From an uncultured Clostridia bacterium (GTDB taxonomy: Bacteria; Bacillota; Clostridia; Oscillospirales; Butyricicoccaceae): a DNA stretch of 36,827 nt. The stretch covers positions 1 through 36,827 of the forward strand of contig CAMEPU010000003.1 of the NCBI GenBank assembly GCA_945932315.1, written 5' to 3'. Made by a program: the position numbers and the translations under genes. Position 1 is the first letter of the stretch; every line of letters starts with the position of its first letter. Positions 14,790-22,764 of this stretch are shown here, in pieces. The notes beneath the pieces are model-generated. The model did no database searches. It was not told where the DNA came from and saw only the letters and a program-made list of their open reading frames with translations.

Positions 14790-15725
14790 ATGCAGCTTCG
14801 CGAGAACGGCGTTACCTTGGAAAGCCTGATCCAGGAATTTAAGCTTGAAGTTGTCGTTGCGCCCGAGGGCTTTGAGAAGATCATGATCGTGCGCGATGAT
14901 GTAAACCGTCCCGGCCTGCAGTTGGCCGGCTTCTTTGATTATTTCGACCCCAACCGCATTCAGATCATCGGCAAGGTCGAGTTCACCTACTGCGAGAAAA
15001 TGTCTCCCGAGGATCGGCAGACCGCGTTCGACCGCCTGTTTGCATCGGGCATCCCCTGCCTGCTGTTTACGCGCAATATCGAGGTTTTCCCGGAGGCGAT
15101 CGCCTCGGCCGAGAAGTACGGAAAGCCGATCCTGCGCACCAACGAGTTCACCTCGTCCACCATCAATGCGATCATCGCGTCGCTGAAGGTCTCGCTCGCA
15201 CCCAAGCAGACGCTGCACGGCGTTCTGGTTGAGATCTACGGCGAGGGCGTCCTGATCCTGGGCGATTCGGGCGTCGGCAAGTCGGAGACCGCGATCGAGC
15301 TGGTCAAGCGCGGCCACCGTCTGATCGCGGATGACGCGGTCGAGATCAAGCGCGTTTCGGACAAGACACTGGTCGGTACCGCGCCCGAGGTCATCCGCCA
15401 CTTCATCGAGCTGCGCGGCATCGGCATCGTCGACGTGCGCCGCATCTTCGGCGTCGGCTCGGTCAAGCAGACCGAGAAGATCGAACTGGTGATCAACCTC
15501 GAGCCCTGGGAGGACGGCAAGGTGTACGACCGTCTGGGTCTGGATGGGCAGACCACCTCGATCATGGATATTGCGATTCCCTCGCTGACCATCCCGGTTC
15601 GCCCCGGCCGAAACCTCGCCGTTATCATTGAGGTCGCCGCGATGAACAATCGCTATAAGAAGATGGGCTACAACGCGGCTGCGGAGCTGCAGGAGCGCAT
15701 GATGCGTTCGTTCGGCGGCAATTGA
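14790..15725 (+). CDS. hprK: HPr(Ser) kinase/phosphorylase
   Basis: The start chosen is ATG at 14790 (MQLRENGVTLESL, 311 aa), with CAGGAGG upstream; the longer track ORF includes the promoter. The C-terminal kinase domain has TLHGVLVEIYGEGV near residue 138, with the conserved His, Walker A GDSGVGKSETA near 155, and the HprK signature ELRGIGIVDVRRIFG near 205. It phosphorylates HPr on Ser46 in response to glycolytic intermediates and removes the phosphate when they are low, controlling carbon catabolite repression in Firmicutes. The PHP-domain gene follows after 66 nt and is probably co-transcribed. Confidence 0.97.
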   Translation: MQLRENGVTLESLIQEFKLEVVVAPEGFEKIMIVRDDVNRPGLQLAGFFDYFDPNRIQIIGKVEFTYCEKMSPEDRQTAFDRLFASGIPCLLFTRNIEVFPEAIASAEKYGKPILRTNEFTSSTINAIIASLKVSLAPKQTLHGVLVEIYGEGVLILGDSGVGKSETAIELVKRGHRLIADDAVEIKRVSDKTLVGTAPEVIRHFIELRGIGIVDVRRIFGVGSVKQTEKIELVINLEPWEDGKVYDRLGLDGQTTSIMDIAIPSLTIPVRPGRNLAVIIEVAAMNNRYKKMGYNAAAELQERMMRSFGGN

Positions 15726-15791
15726 CAAGTGTATTTCCGGACTGCGACAAAAGCCGCAGTCCATATTTTTGAAAGCAGGAGCATCAGAATC

Positions 15792-16520
15792 ATGAAAATC
15801 GTAGCAGATATGCACACACACACCAATGTCAGTGCGCACGCCTTTTCCTCGCTGGACGAGATGGTGCGCGGCGCACGGGACGCGGGTCTGCGCGCGATCG
15901 CGATCACCAACCACGGCCCGGCCATGAAGGACGGCGCGCACCAGTGGCACTTTGGCAATATGGGCATCATCCCCCGTGTGATGCACGGGGTCACGGTCAT
16001 CCGCGGCATCGAGTGCAACATCCTGCCGCCCGACGGTGCGCTCGACCGCATGGAGGGCTGGTGCTACAACGCGCTCGATTACGTCATCGCGTCCTTCCAC
16101 GAGCCGTGCTTCCCGCCGGTCAATGCGGAGGTGCACACGAAGGCGCTGGAGAACATCCTGAAGAACCCGCGCGTGCAGTGCTTCGGTCATTTGGGCAACC
16201 CCAATTACCCGTTCGATCAGGAATACATCATTTCCCGCTGCAACGAGTACGGTAAAATCGTCGAGATCAATAACAACTCGGTCAACGCCCGCAAGGGAAG
16301 CGAGGGCAACTGCGTTGAGATCGCCCGCCTGTGCAAGAAGTATGGCGTGCCGATCATGGTGTCGAGCGATTCCCATATCTCGTACAAGGTGGGCGGCTTC
16401 GACAACGCGCTCGGCGTGCTCGCGGCGGTCGATTTCCCGGAGGAACTGGTTATCAACGCCGATTTTGACCGCCTGGTTGAATACTTCCGCCTGGCCCGAA
16501 AAATTGATATTACCCAATAA
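15792..16520 (+). CDS. PHP-domain hydrolase (YcdX/polymerase-histidinol phosphatase type)
   Basis: The start is ATG at 15792 (MKIVADMHTHTNVSAHAF, 242 aa). DMHTHT gives the first metal-binding His pair, AITNHGPAM near residue 40 the next, GIECNILP near 77 the conserved Glu, ASFHEP near 100 and SSDSHIS near 198 the last ligands. These make the trinuclear metal site of the PHP superfamily, which hydrolyses phosphoesters. The sequence is of the stand-alone YcdX type rather than the HisK histidinol phosphatase, but the substrate is unclear. It lies downstream of hprK with no terminator between them. Confidence 0.88.
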   Translation: MKIVADMHTHTNVSAHAFSSLDEMVRGARDAGLRAIAITNHGPAMKDGAHQWHFGNMGIIPRVMHGVTVIRGIECNILPPDGALDRMEGWCYNALDYVIASFHEPCFPPVNAEVHTKALENILKNPRVQCFGHLGNPNYPFDQEYIISRCNEYGKIVEINNNSVNARKGSEGNCVEIARLCKKYGVPIMVSSDSHISYKVGGFDNALGVLAAVDFPEELVINADFDRLVEYFRLARKIDITQ

Positions 16521-16525
16521 GTTCC

Positions 16526-16556
16526 AAATCCCGCGCACAGAGTGCGGGATTTTTAT
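16526..16556 (+). terminator. Terminator after the hprK-PHP unit
   Basis: AAATCCCGC-N9-GCGGGATTT followed by TTATAA; the loop can be extended with CAC/GTG. Confidence 0.85.
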
Positions 16557-16602
16557 AATTGCATCATTTTTGTTTCATTTCAATGACAAATACGGTCGAT
16601 TC

Positions 16603-16631
16603 TTGAAAATATTTCGGAGAGCTGGTATACT
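16603..16631 (+). promoter_or_regulatory. Promoter of the amidase gene
   Basis: TTGAAA (16603-16608), 17 bp, TATACT (16626-16631), about 34 bp before the ATG. Confidence 0.75.
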
Positions 16632-16664
16632 TATCTCATACTGCGCAAAAGGAAGTCCTGCTCT

Positions 16665-18032
16665 ATGAAACGAATTTTATCGCTGTTCCTGACAGGTGCG
16701 ATGCTGCTGACGATGGCCGCTCCCGTCTGCGCGCTGGAATCGACCGGCGCGGGAACATTAACGGATACCGCTTATCTCGACCACATCGTCATTCCTTCAG
16801 CCGAAGATCCGGCAGCGCCTTCGACGCCGACGAGCCCGACCACGCCGACGAGCCCGACCACGCCGAGCCAGCCCGAGACGCCGGCCAAAACTTACAAGGC
16901 GATCCGGTCGAATATGATGATCTCGATCGACGGGGAATCGGTCAAGCCGGCCGGCTATGCCGTTGAGGGGTATACTTATTTTAAACTGCGCGACGTCGCT
17001 TATCTGATGCGCGGCAAGGCCTGCGCCTTTGCGGTCGGCTGGGATCAGCCGAGCTATTCGGTCACGATGACCACCGGGCTCGATTATACGCCCGCGGGCG
17101 GCGAACTGGCGGCCGAGAGCGCGTCCACCGCCACCGCCAAGGTCGGCGACTGTAATCTGCTGCTGAACGGCCGGCCCATTTCGCTCGAGGGCTATCTCAT
17201 CAACAACAACAATTATTTCAAACTGCGCGACATCGGTGACGCGCTCGGCTTTGTCGTCGATTACGATGAAGCGACGCGCACGATTCTGATCGACACCGCC
17301 CCGGAACCGGAGCCGGAACCCGATCCGGAGCCTGATCCGGAGCCCGAACCCGATGAACCGGAGGAGCCTGTGGAGGAGGATCCCTTTGACCGCACCGTTC
17401 ATCTGGACGGCAAATTGAAAATCGTCCTGGATGCCGGACACGGCGGCTCGGACGGCGGTACAACCGGCAAGGCCAGCATTGATTTTGAAGGCCCGGTGGG
17501 CGATGTCCTTGCGGGAGACGCGATTTATGAAAAGGATTTTAATCTTGCCGTCGCGCTGCGCCTGCGGGATCTGCTGGAAGAGGAGAGCGTCGAGGTCGTT
17601 ATGATCCGCGAGGAGGATGAGACCGTCACCTCGAGCGACCGCGTCGAGCTGCTCAAAGAGTATGGCGCGGATGCCGATATGATCTTCAGCATTCATCATA
17701 ATTCGGCCAACGGCACTGCGGCGGGCGCGGAGCTCCTGGCACAGATCCGCTTTGAAGAGGACGGCGCGCCCTTCGCGGACTACTATCAGGCCGAGATCGA
17801 GGCCGCCGGTCATACGCTGCGCCGCACGGTCTACAAGCGCGGCGACAACGGCGATTACTATTTCGTCCTGCGCGCAGCTGCGAATGTCGGCTGCCTGGCT
17901 TTCATCAGCGAGTACTGCTTCCTTGATAATCCGGAGGATCAGCAGTGGGTGTTCGGTGAGGACGCGCTGGACGCCGAGGCCGAGGCGCTGTTCAACGCCA
18001 TCATGAACTATTTTGAGGATTACGAATATTAA
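16665..18032 (+). CDS. Secreted N-acetylmuramoyl-L-alanine amidase with stalk-like repeats
   Basis: The protein is 455 aa. A signal peptide (residues 1-23, ending APVCALES) is followed by a Thr/Pro/Ser linker (TSPTTPTSPTTPSQPETP). Two copies of a domain similar to copper-amine-oxidase N-terminal repeats follow, marked by the twin motifs YTYFKLRDVAYLM near 107 and NNYFKLRDIGDALG near 188. A second linker of Pro-Glu/Asp (EPEPEPDPEPDPEPEP) leads to an Amidase_3 domain: LDAGHGG near 256 (zinc His), EKDFNLAVALRLRD near 290 (zinc Glu), SIHHNSANG near 344 (zinc His) and FISEYCFLDNP near 418 (catalytic Glu). It should cut the amide bond between MurNAc and L-Ala in peptidoglycan, outside the cell. A YitT gene follows. 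Confidence 0.9.
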   Translation: MKRILSLFLTGAMLLTMAAPVCALESTGAGTLTDTAYLDHIVIPSAEDPAAPSTPTSPTTPTSPTTPSQPETPAKTYKAIRSNMMISIDGESVKPAGYAVEGYTYFKLRDVAYLMRGKACAFAVGWDQPSYSVTMTTGLDYTPAGGELAAESASTATAKVGDCNLLLNGRPISLEGYLINNNNYFKLRDIGDALGFVVDYDEATRTILIDTAPEPEPEPDPEPDPEPEPDEPEEPVEEDPFDRTVHLDGKLKIVLDAGHGGSDGGTTGKASIDFEGPVGDVLAGDAIYEKDFNLAVALRLRDLLEEESVEVVMIREEDETVTSSDRVELLKEYGADADMIFSIHHNSANGTAAGAELLAQIRFEEDGAPFADYYQAEIEAAGHTLRRTVYKRGDNGDYYFVLRAAANVGCLAFISEYCFLDNPEDQQWVFGEDALDAEAEALFNAIMNYFEDYEY

Positions 18033-18107
18033 AGTAAAAATACAGATTTCCCGCAGGAATCACAAGGCGCGCGGCGGGGAAACCTTTTCGTATGGGAGGG
18101 GAATGCT

Positions 18108-18977
18108 TTGGGTCAGAAAAAATGGGCGCGCGATCTGGCATTTGATGTGATCGGTGCGATCATGTATGCGGCCTCGCTTGTGGTCTTCGCGGCCAATGCG
18201 AATTTTGCGCCGGGCGGCATTTCGGGTCTGTCGATCGTGCTCCATCATCTGTTTGGCGTGCCGATCGGCACGACCGGGCTCGTGCTCAATATCCCGCTCG
18301 TGCTGCTGAGTCTGCGCTTCGTCGGGGCGGCGTTCCTGCTCAAGACCCTGTGCAGCATGGTGATCTGCGCGGTCTTTGTGGATGTCATTTTCCCGTTCCT
18401 GCCGTCCTATCACGGCGATCCGCTGTTGGCGTCCCTCTTCGCGGGCGTCTGCATGGGCGTGGCGCTCGCGATGTTTTACCGTCACGGCTCTTCCTCGGGC
18501 GGCACCGACCTGCTCACTATGTCGATCCGGGCGCGGTGCCCGCACCTGTCCATGGGCAGCATCACGCTTGCGATCGACCTTGCGATCATCGGCATCGGCG
18601 GACTGGTATATGGCAATGTGGATGCGGTGCTGTACGGCATCATTGCGACCACCGCGACCTCTTTCGTGCTCGACCGCATGCTGAACGGCGTGGGCGCGGG
18701 CAAGCTCCTGGTCATTATCACGAGCGATGGCCAGGCGGTCGCCGATCATATCGGCAAGGTCGCCTCGCGCGGCTCGACGATGAGCCGCGGCGTGGGCACG
18801 TACACCGGCAGTCCGCGCGATATCCTGTTCTGCGCGTGCTCCCGCGCCGAGGCGTGGCGCGTCCGTGCGGCGGCCTATCAGGTCGATCCTGACTGTTTTG
18901 TCATGATCTCGGATACCAGCGAGGTTTACGGCGAGGGCTTTATCGACCCGTTGAGCAAGGATTCCTTTATTTCTTAA
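18108..18977 (+). CDS. YitT family membrane protein (DUF161 plus DUF2179)
   Basis: The protein is 289 aa with a TTG start at 18108, six nt after GGGAGGGG; the nearby ATG at 18103 is in another frame. About six TM helices (residues 10-190) include FAPGGISGLSIVLHHLFG and HGSSSGGTDLLTM, both conserved in the YitT family. The C-terminal ~85 residues form the cytoplasmic DUF2179 domain (ITSDGQAVADHIGKVASRGST, then a closing SEVYGEGF). Family function is not settled; transport or sensing is suspected. It follows the amidase after 75 nt and may be co-transcribed. Confidence 0.9.
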   Translation: MGQKKWARDLAFDVIGAIMYAASLVVFAANANFAPGGISGLSIVLHHLFGVPIGTTGLVLNIPLVLLSLRFVGAAFLLKTLCSMVICAVFVDVIFPFLPSYHGDPLLASLFAGVCMGVALAMFYRHGSSSGGTDLLTMSIRARCPHLSMGSITLAIDLAIIGIGGLVYGNVDAVLYGIIATTATSFVLDRMLNGVGAGKLLVIITSDGQAVADHIGKVASRGSTMSRGVGTYTGSPRDILFCACSRAEAWRVRAAAYQVDPDCFVMISDTSEVYGEGFIDPLSKDSFIS

Positions 18978-18985
18978 AACGGCAC

Positions 18986-19023
18986 AAAAAGAGCTGCGAT
19001 TTCCGGGGAAATCGCAGCTTTTG
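18986..19023. terminator. Bidirectional terminator between yitT and the glycosyltransferase-like gene
   Basis: AGCTGCGATTTCC-GG-GGAAATCGCAGCT is flanked by A5 on the left and TTTTGATTT on the right, so it can end transcripts from both sides. Confidence 0.85.
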
Positions 19024-19026
19024 ATT

Positions 19027-19878
19027 TCAGTTGTCGAAATAGGTGGAAAGACCGCCGATGGCGGCGAGCCTGTCCGCATACGCGGGATGATCGCGGCTGA
19101 TGCGCACGGCACAGCGGCGGCAGAAGCGCTCGCGCTCGGCAGGGTCGGCGCGCAGCACATTTTTATAGCCCCAGGTGTGGGTGAAGAAATTTTGTCCGGT
19201 GGTGAACAGCGCGCCGAGGTCGGCAAGCGCTGCGAGCGGAACGCCGTCCTGCGCCGCCAGCATGGGCAGCAGGCGCTGCTCGGCAAAGACCATGTAGGTC
19301 AGTCGGTCGCCGTCCGGCAGCGCATCCTCCATGAAATGGAGCGCGGCGTCGCAGTACCGGTTCTTGAAATCCGGGTCGGCAAACCAGGAAAACGCGGTGT
19401 TCGTGGCCGGCTGGGCGAGGTCAAACGCCGACAGATCAAACGGGGCGCGCGTGCGCAGCCCGTGTGGATCGGGATAGATGTCGGGCACAAGCGGTTCACG
19501 GTGGATGACCGCGAGCGGCAGCGCAGACAGAATCGCCTCCAACGGCTGCCAGACGATGAAATCAGTGTCGATCATCGCGCAGGGCGCGTCCATCTGGCGC
19601 AGGGCGAGCAGTTTGCCGGCCGCCCAAAAGCAGGATGGATCAAAGGGAACGTCCAGCGGCAGCGGGTGAATCTCGTTCCACAGGGGGAGCAGGCCGAGTT
19701 GTTCATAATACGCGTGTGCGACCGGGTCGCAAAACAGGTCGATCGGCCCGTTGCACCGCCGCCATTCGAGCGCGGAGAGCGCCGCTGTAAGAAGCTCAAA
19801 ATCCTCAACGCCGTATTTCGATTGCCGGTCGCGGGCGAACAGAGGCGCGCTCCAGGCGGTGTGAAAGGCGCGAATCAT
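19027..19878 (-). CDS. Glycosyltransferase-like protein of unknown family
   Basis: The start chosen is ATG at 19878 (MIRAFHTAWSAPLFARDR, 283 aa), overlapping the TGA of the upstream gene as ATGA. The protein is soluble, with no signal peptide. Residues ~110-125 read CAMIDTDFIVWQPLEA, which looks like the DxD metal/nucleotide-sugar motif of GT-A glycosyltransferases. PIDLFCDPVAHAYYEQLG near 45 and HTWGYKN near 240 fit the same fold type. The resemblance to a large-family DUF (DUF6734-like) is from memory and unverified. The tight coupling to a Ser/Thr/Tyr-rich protein makes that protein a candidate acceptor; this is inference. Confidence 0.55.
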   Translation of the reverse strand: MIRAFHTAWSAPLFARDRQSKYGVEDFELLTAALSALEWRRCNGPIDLFCDPVAHAYYEQLGLLPLWNEIHPLPLDVPFDPSCFWAAGKLLALRQMDAPCAMIDTDFIVWQPLEAILSALPLAVIHREPLVPDIYPDPHGLRTRAPFDLSAFDLAQPATNTAFSWFADPDFKNRYCDAALHFMEDALPDGDRLTYMVFAEQRLLPMLAAQDGVPLAALADLGALFTTGQNFFTHTWGYKNVLRADPAERERFCRRCAVRISRDHPAYADRLAAIGGLSTYFDN

Positions 19879-20423
19879 ATGAGGTCGAGGCCGTAGCCAC
19901 CCGGGCCGAATGCGCACGAGCCCAGTCCGGAGCCGAACGAGCCAAACGAGCCGGCCGAACCCGAGCTTGTGTACCAGTACGAGCCCGAGAACGAGGTCGT
20001 AAAGGAGATCGTGTACGAGGTGCTGAGCGAGGTCAGATAGGACGTGGTGTAGGAGCCGGAGCCGCTGCCGACGGACGGGACGACGAATTCACCCGCGCGG
20101 ATTGCGCCGGCCATAATCGGATAAACGACGTGATTTTCGGTGGTGTACCAGCCCGCGTGCACCGGATCGACCGCGAAAACAGGCGCGGGCGCGGCTACGG
20201 GAGCCGGTTCGGATTGTGCGGCGGGCGCGGCGGGTGCCGGCTCGGCCGTTTGATGCTGGGGTGCTGCTTCCCGGGCGGACGGAACCGCTGGGGACGCGGG
20301 CTTCTGGTGCTGGATATATCTCTTGTAGCTGTCTTCATCAAAGACGACACCGCCGACCTCGCGCAGATGCGTGCGGTCGAGCTCCAGAATACCCTGGCAG
20401 CGGGATTGTTTCTTTTCCGCCAT
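19875..20423 (-). CDS. Ser/Thr/Tyr tetrapeptide-repeat protein of unknown function
   Basis: The protein is 182 aa; ATG follows CAGGAGGT. Three parts are visible. Residues 1-40 form a small charged domain (CQGILELDRTHLREVGGVVF). Residues 41-85 form an Ala/Pro/Gln linker. After a short GWYTTENHVVYPIM block, residues ~118-165 form a low-complexity tail in which four-residue units end in an aromatic or Leu: SGSY, TTSY, LTSL, STSY, TISF, TTSF, SGSY. It then becomes Gly/Ser/Phe-rich. There is no signal peptide or TM helix. I do not recognise it. The tail is rich in hydroxyl groups that could be glycosylated, and a glycosyltransferase-like gene overlaps its 3' end. Confidence 0.65.
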   Translation of the reverse strand: MAEKKQSRCQGILELDRTHLREVGGVVFDEDSYKRYIQHQKPASPAVPSAREAAPQHQTAEPAPAAPAAQSEPAPVAAPAPVFAVDPVHAGWYTTENHVVYPIMAGAIRAGEFVVPSVGSGSGSYTTSYLTSLSTSYTISFTTSFSGSYWYTSSGSAGSFGSFGSGLGSCAFGPGGYGLDLI

Positions 20424-20455
20424 GAAAGATACCTCCTGTGATGATCCATGCTTTT

Positions 20456-20484
20456 ATTATAGGGGGTTGGGGGGAGAATATCAA
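20456..20484 (-). promoter_or_regulatory. Promoter of the repeat-protein/glycosyltransferase-like operon
   Basis: On the minus strand TTGATA (20479-20484), 17 bp, TATAAT (20456-20461). The spacer is very C-rich. Confidence 0.8.
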
Positions 20485-20498
20485 CAAAAAAAGATGGC

Positions 20499-20527
20499 TT
20501 TACAGAAAGCAATTTGGAGGATATAAT
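20499..20527 (+). promoter_or_regulatory. Promoter of the FkbM methyltransferase gene
   Basis: TTTACA (20499-20504), 17 bp, TATAAT (20522-20527). The two divergent -35 elements are only 14 bp apart, so both promoters probably share one control region. Confidence 0.75.
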
Positions 20528-20555
20528 GAAAGAAAAGAAATTAAAGGAATGAAAA

Positions 20556-21626
20556 ATGGAAAATATTACAGAAAAACCGACGGTTTGGGAGCGTTTGCGG
20601 GACGAAACCCGGCCGATTGTTTTGTACGGCATGGGCGACGGCGCGGACAAGATTCTGCGCGTGTTCGCCGGGCGGGGAATCCGGGCCTCAGGCGTGTTCG
20701 CGAGCGATGAGTTCGTCCGGGGACACGATTTTGCCGGTTTCCGCGTCAAAAAGCTCTCCGAGCTGACGGCCGAGCTGGGCGAGGATCTGATGATCGTCCT
20801 GTCCTTCGCCAGCCAGCGCCCCGAGGTGCTCGAGAAATTCTATGAGCTGGACGCACGCTTTGATCTGGTCGCACCCGACGTCCCGGTCGCGGGGGAAGGG
20901 CTGTTCGATCGGGACTACCTGAACGCGCACATGGAAGAATTTGAACAGGCCTACGGCCTGATGGCCGACGAGACCGCGCGCCGCTGCTTTACCGACATCC
21001 TCAATTTTAAGCTGACGGGCGAGATTCATTACCTGCGCGGCTGCGAGACCGCGAAGGACGAGGCGTTTCAGAAGATCCTGCGGCCGGATGCGGCCGAGCA
21101 TTTTACTGATCTGGGCGCGTATAACGGCGATACGATCCGGGAGCTGCTCTCCTATACCGGCGGGCAGTACGCCTCGATCACCGCGCTTGAGCCGGATGGA
21201 CGCACCTTCCGCAAGCTGCGCGCTTACGCCGATGAAAATCTGACCGGGGACGTTGCGCTGGTCAACGCGGGTGCGTGGTCGCAGGACACGACGCTCACCT
21301 TTGCGGCCCGGGCCGGACGCAATTCGGCGCTGGCTGCGAAAGGTGTGGAGACCCCGATGCGGGCGCTCGATTCGGTGCTGGACGGCCGCCCGTGCACCAT
21401 GCTGAAGCTGGACGTCGAGGGCGCCGAGCGCAAGGCGCTGCTGGGTGCGGCGCAGACCATCCGCCGCTGGTCGCCCCGCATGAACATCGCCTGCTATCAC
21501 CGCAACGAAGATCTGTTTGACCTGCCGCTGCTGGTGCACGCGCTCTGCCCCGGACACCGGCTGTATCTGCGCCATCACCCATATGTGCCGGCGTGGGACG
21601 TCAATCTGTATGCCGCGCCAAATTAA
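20556..21626 (+). CDS. FkbM family methyltransferase with N-terminal Rossmann-like domain
   Basis: The protein is 356 aa. The first ~100 residues (PIVLYGMGDGADKILRVF) look like the nucleotide-binding domain found at the start of some sugar-modifying enzymes. Residues ~185-350 form an FkbM SAM-dependent methyltransferase: DLGAYNGDTIRELL near 190 is SAM motif I, TALEPDGRTFRKL near 212 motif II, and LKLDVEGAERKALLGAA near 288 the FkbM hallmark. FkbM enzymes O-methylate sugars, polyketides or glycoprotein glycans. It is divergent from, and shares a control region with, the repeat-protein/glycosyltransferase-like pair, which hints at a joint modification role (inference). Confidence 0.85.
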   Translation: MENITEKPTVWERLRDETRPIVLYGMGDGADKILRVFAGRGIRASGVFASDEFVRGHDFAGFRVKKLSELTAELGEDLMIVLSFASQRPEVLEKFYELDARFDLVAPDVPVAGEGLFDRDYLNAHMEEFEQAYGLMADETARRCFTDILNFKLTGEIHYLRGCETAKDEAFQKILRPDAAEHFTDLGAYNGDTIRELLSYTGGQYASITALEPDGRTFRKLRAYADENLTGDVALVNAGAWSQDTTLTFAARAGRNSALAAKGVETPMRALDSVLDGRPCTMLKLDVEGAERKALLGAAQTIRRWSPRMNIACYHRNEDLFDLPLLVHALCPGHRLYLRHHPYVPAWDVNLYAAPN

Positions 21627-21629
21627 GGC

Positions 21630-21658
21630 TGGAAATCTCTTCCGCCGCGGGGTATAAT
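21630..21658 (+). promoter_or_regulatory. Promoter of the HIT gene
   Basis: TGGAAA (21630-21635), 17 bp, perfect TATAAT (21653-21658). Confidence 0.7.
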
Positions 21659-21715
21659 AAAATCAGAAAACCGCGCGAGCGGGATATCAACTGAGAAAAC
21701 AAAGGAGACAAAAAT

Positions 21716-22138
21716 ATGGGATGCTTTTACTGTGATGAACACCATGAGGGCCGCGAAGCCATTATGTTTGAAGTCGGCAAGATGAAGGCCGGCACGCTTT
21801 ATCTGTTCAAGGATCAGTCCCACAAGGGCCGCTGCGCGCTGGCGCTGAACTCCCACAAGAAGGAGCTCTGCGAGTGCGACTCCGAGGAGTGCGCACAGTT
21901 CGCCGCTGATCTGGCCGCGGCTTCGGGCGCGATCAAGAAGCTGTGGGGCTGCACCAAGCTGAACCTCGGCTCTTACGGCGACACCAATCCCCACCTGCAT
22001 TTCCATATCGTCCCCAAGTATGAGGGCGGTTTTGAGTTCGGCGGCGCGTTCGCCATCACCAACCCCGAGCCGGTATTCCTGAAGGACGAGGAGTATCAGG
22101 AAATGATCGACGCTCTGAAGAAGGAACTGGGTCTCTGA
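21716..22138 (+). CDS. HIT family protein (histidine triad nucleotide-binding)
   Basis: The protein is 140 aa, with RBS AAGGAG. The histidine triad HLHFHIVPK near residue 91 is the active site of HIT hydrolases, where the middle His is the nucleophile. GCFYCDEHHEG at the N-terminus provides Cys/His residues that may bind zinc, as in Hint-type proteins. HIT proteins hydrolyse nucleoside phosphoramidates or dinucleoside polyphosphates. The specific substrate is unknown. Single gene with its own promoter and terminator. Confidence 0.9.
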   Translation: MGCFYCDEHHEGREAIMFEVGKMKAGTLYLFKDQSHKGRCALALNSHKKELCECDSEECAQFAADLAAASGAIKKLWGCTKLNLGSYGDTNPHLHFHIVPKYEGGFEFGGAFAITNPEPVFLKDEEYQEMIDALKKELGL

Positions 22139-22174
22139 TCGGTCGATCATCCTACCAACACTGATTGCAATTGA

Positions 22175-22207
22175 GCCCGTCGGCATCCACCGGCGGGCCC
22201 GTTTTTT
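22175..22207 (+). terminator. Terminator after the HIT gene
   Basis: GCCCGTCGG-N6-CCGGCGGGC (one G-T pair) followed by CCGTTTTTT. Confidence 0.85.
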
Positions 22208-22228
22208 GCCCGCGCTTTTGAACCGCTT

Positions 22229-22250
22229 ACCCCGGGATTTTGACCACTTG
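22229..22250 (+). promoter_or_regulatory. Candidate control site upstream of the LytTR gene
   Basis: TTTTGACCACTTGGCGAAAA has TTTT/AAAA ends and a partly symmetric centre, about 70-85 bp before the ATG. A weak GAGACA/TAAGCT pair lies between. LytTR regulators often activate their own weak promoter from such a site. Evidence is slight. Confidence 0.3.
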
Positions 22251-22314
22251 GCGAAAAACGGGAGACAGGCGCGCGCGGCTGTGATAAGCTGATTTCAGAA
22301 AGGGGGAGAACAGG

Positions 22315-22764
22315 ATGAAGATATCCTTTGAACAGGCCGCATTGCCCGAGCCTGAGGTGATCATCCGGGGCGATCTGGCTGATCCGCGGATCAGCGAACT
22401 GGCGGCGGCAGTGCAGAAGGCGGCGGGCGCGTCCCGGCTGTTCCTGTACCGGGACGAGCGGGAGTACCCGCACGACTTTTCCGAAATTTCCTGGTTTGAG
22501 ACTATGGACAATCGGACGATCGCCCATCTGGGGTCGGAGCAGTATGAAGCCAAGTACAAGCTCTATGAGCTGGCGGAGATGGGATACCGCCACGGCTTTG
22601 TCCAGATCAACAAGAGCATGCTGGTCAATGTGCGCGCGGTCGAATCGGTCGCGGCCGAGTTCTCGGGCAACTATACCGCGTATCTGCGGGACGGTAAAAC
22701 CCGGCTCACCATTTCGCGAAAGTATGTGAAGGCATTTCGGAACTATGTGATGGAGGTAGGATGA
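22315..22764 (+). CDS. LytTR family DNA-binding transcriptional regulator
   Basis: The protein is 149 aa. The N-terminal ~50 residues are a short alpha/beta part; residues ~55-145 form a LytTR domain: IAHLGSEQYEAKYKLYEL near 67, FVQINKSMLVNVRAVES near 93, then NYTAYLRDGKTRLTISRKYVKAF. LytTR binds DNA through beta-strand loops. The stand-alone form without a receiver domain is typical of LytTR regulatory systems, in which a following membrane protein controls the regulator's activity. That partner, a DUF3021 protein, overlaps the stop here. Confidence 0.92.
   Translation: MKISFEQAALPEPEVIIRGDLADPRISELAAAVQKAAGASRLFLYRDEREYPHDFSEISWFETMDNRTIAHLGSEQYEAKYKLYELAEMGYRHGFVQINKSMLVNVRAVESVAAEFSGNYTAYLRDGKTRLTISRKYVKAFRNYVMEVG

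Noticed and set aside
14769-16538. 589-aa ORF on the minus strand opposite hprK and the PHP gene
   Set aside because: It is a long open shadow frame caused by high GC and biased codons of two clearly recognised plus-strand genes; no RBS and a His/Arg/Asp-rich random composition.
16811-16875. Short tandem DNA repeat that might be a CRISPR or VNTR
   Set aside because: It encodes the TSPTTP linker of the amidase in frame; units are too short for a CRISPR and no spacers are present.
16797-17813. 338-aa minus-strand ORF opposite the amidase gene
   Set aside because: Shadow of the amidase; its Arg/Gly-rich repeats are only the reverse of the Pro/Thr and Pro/Glu linkers.
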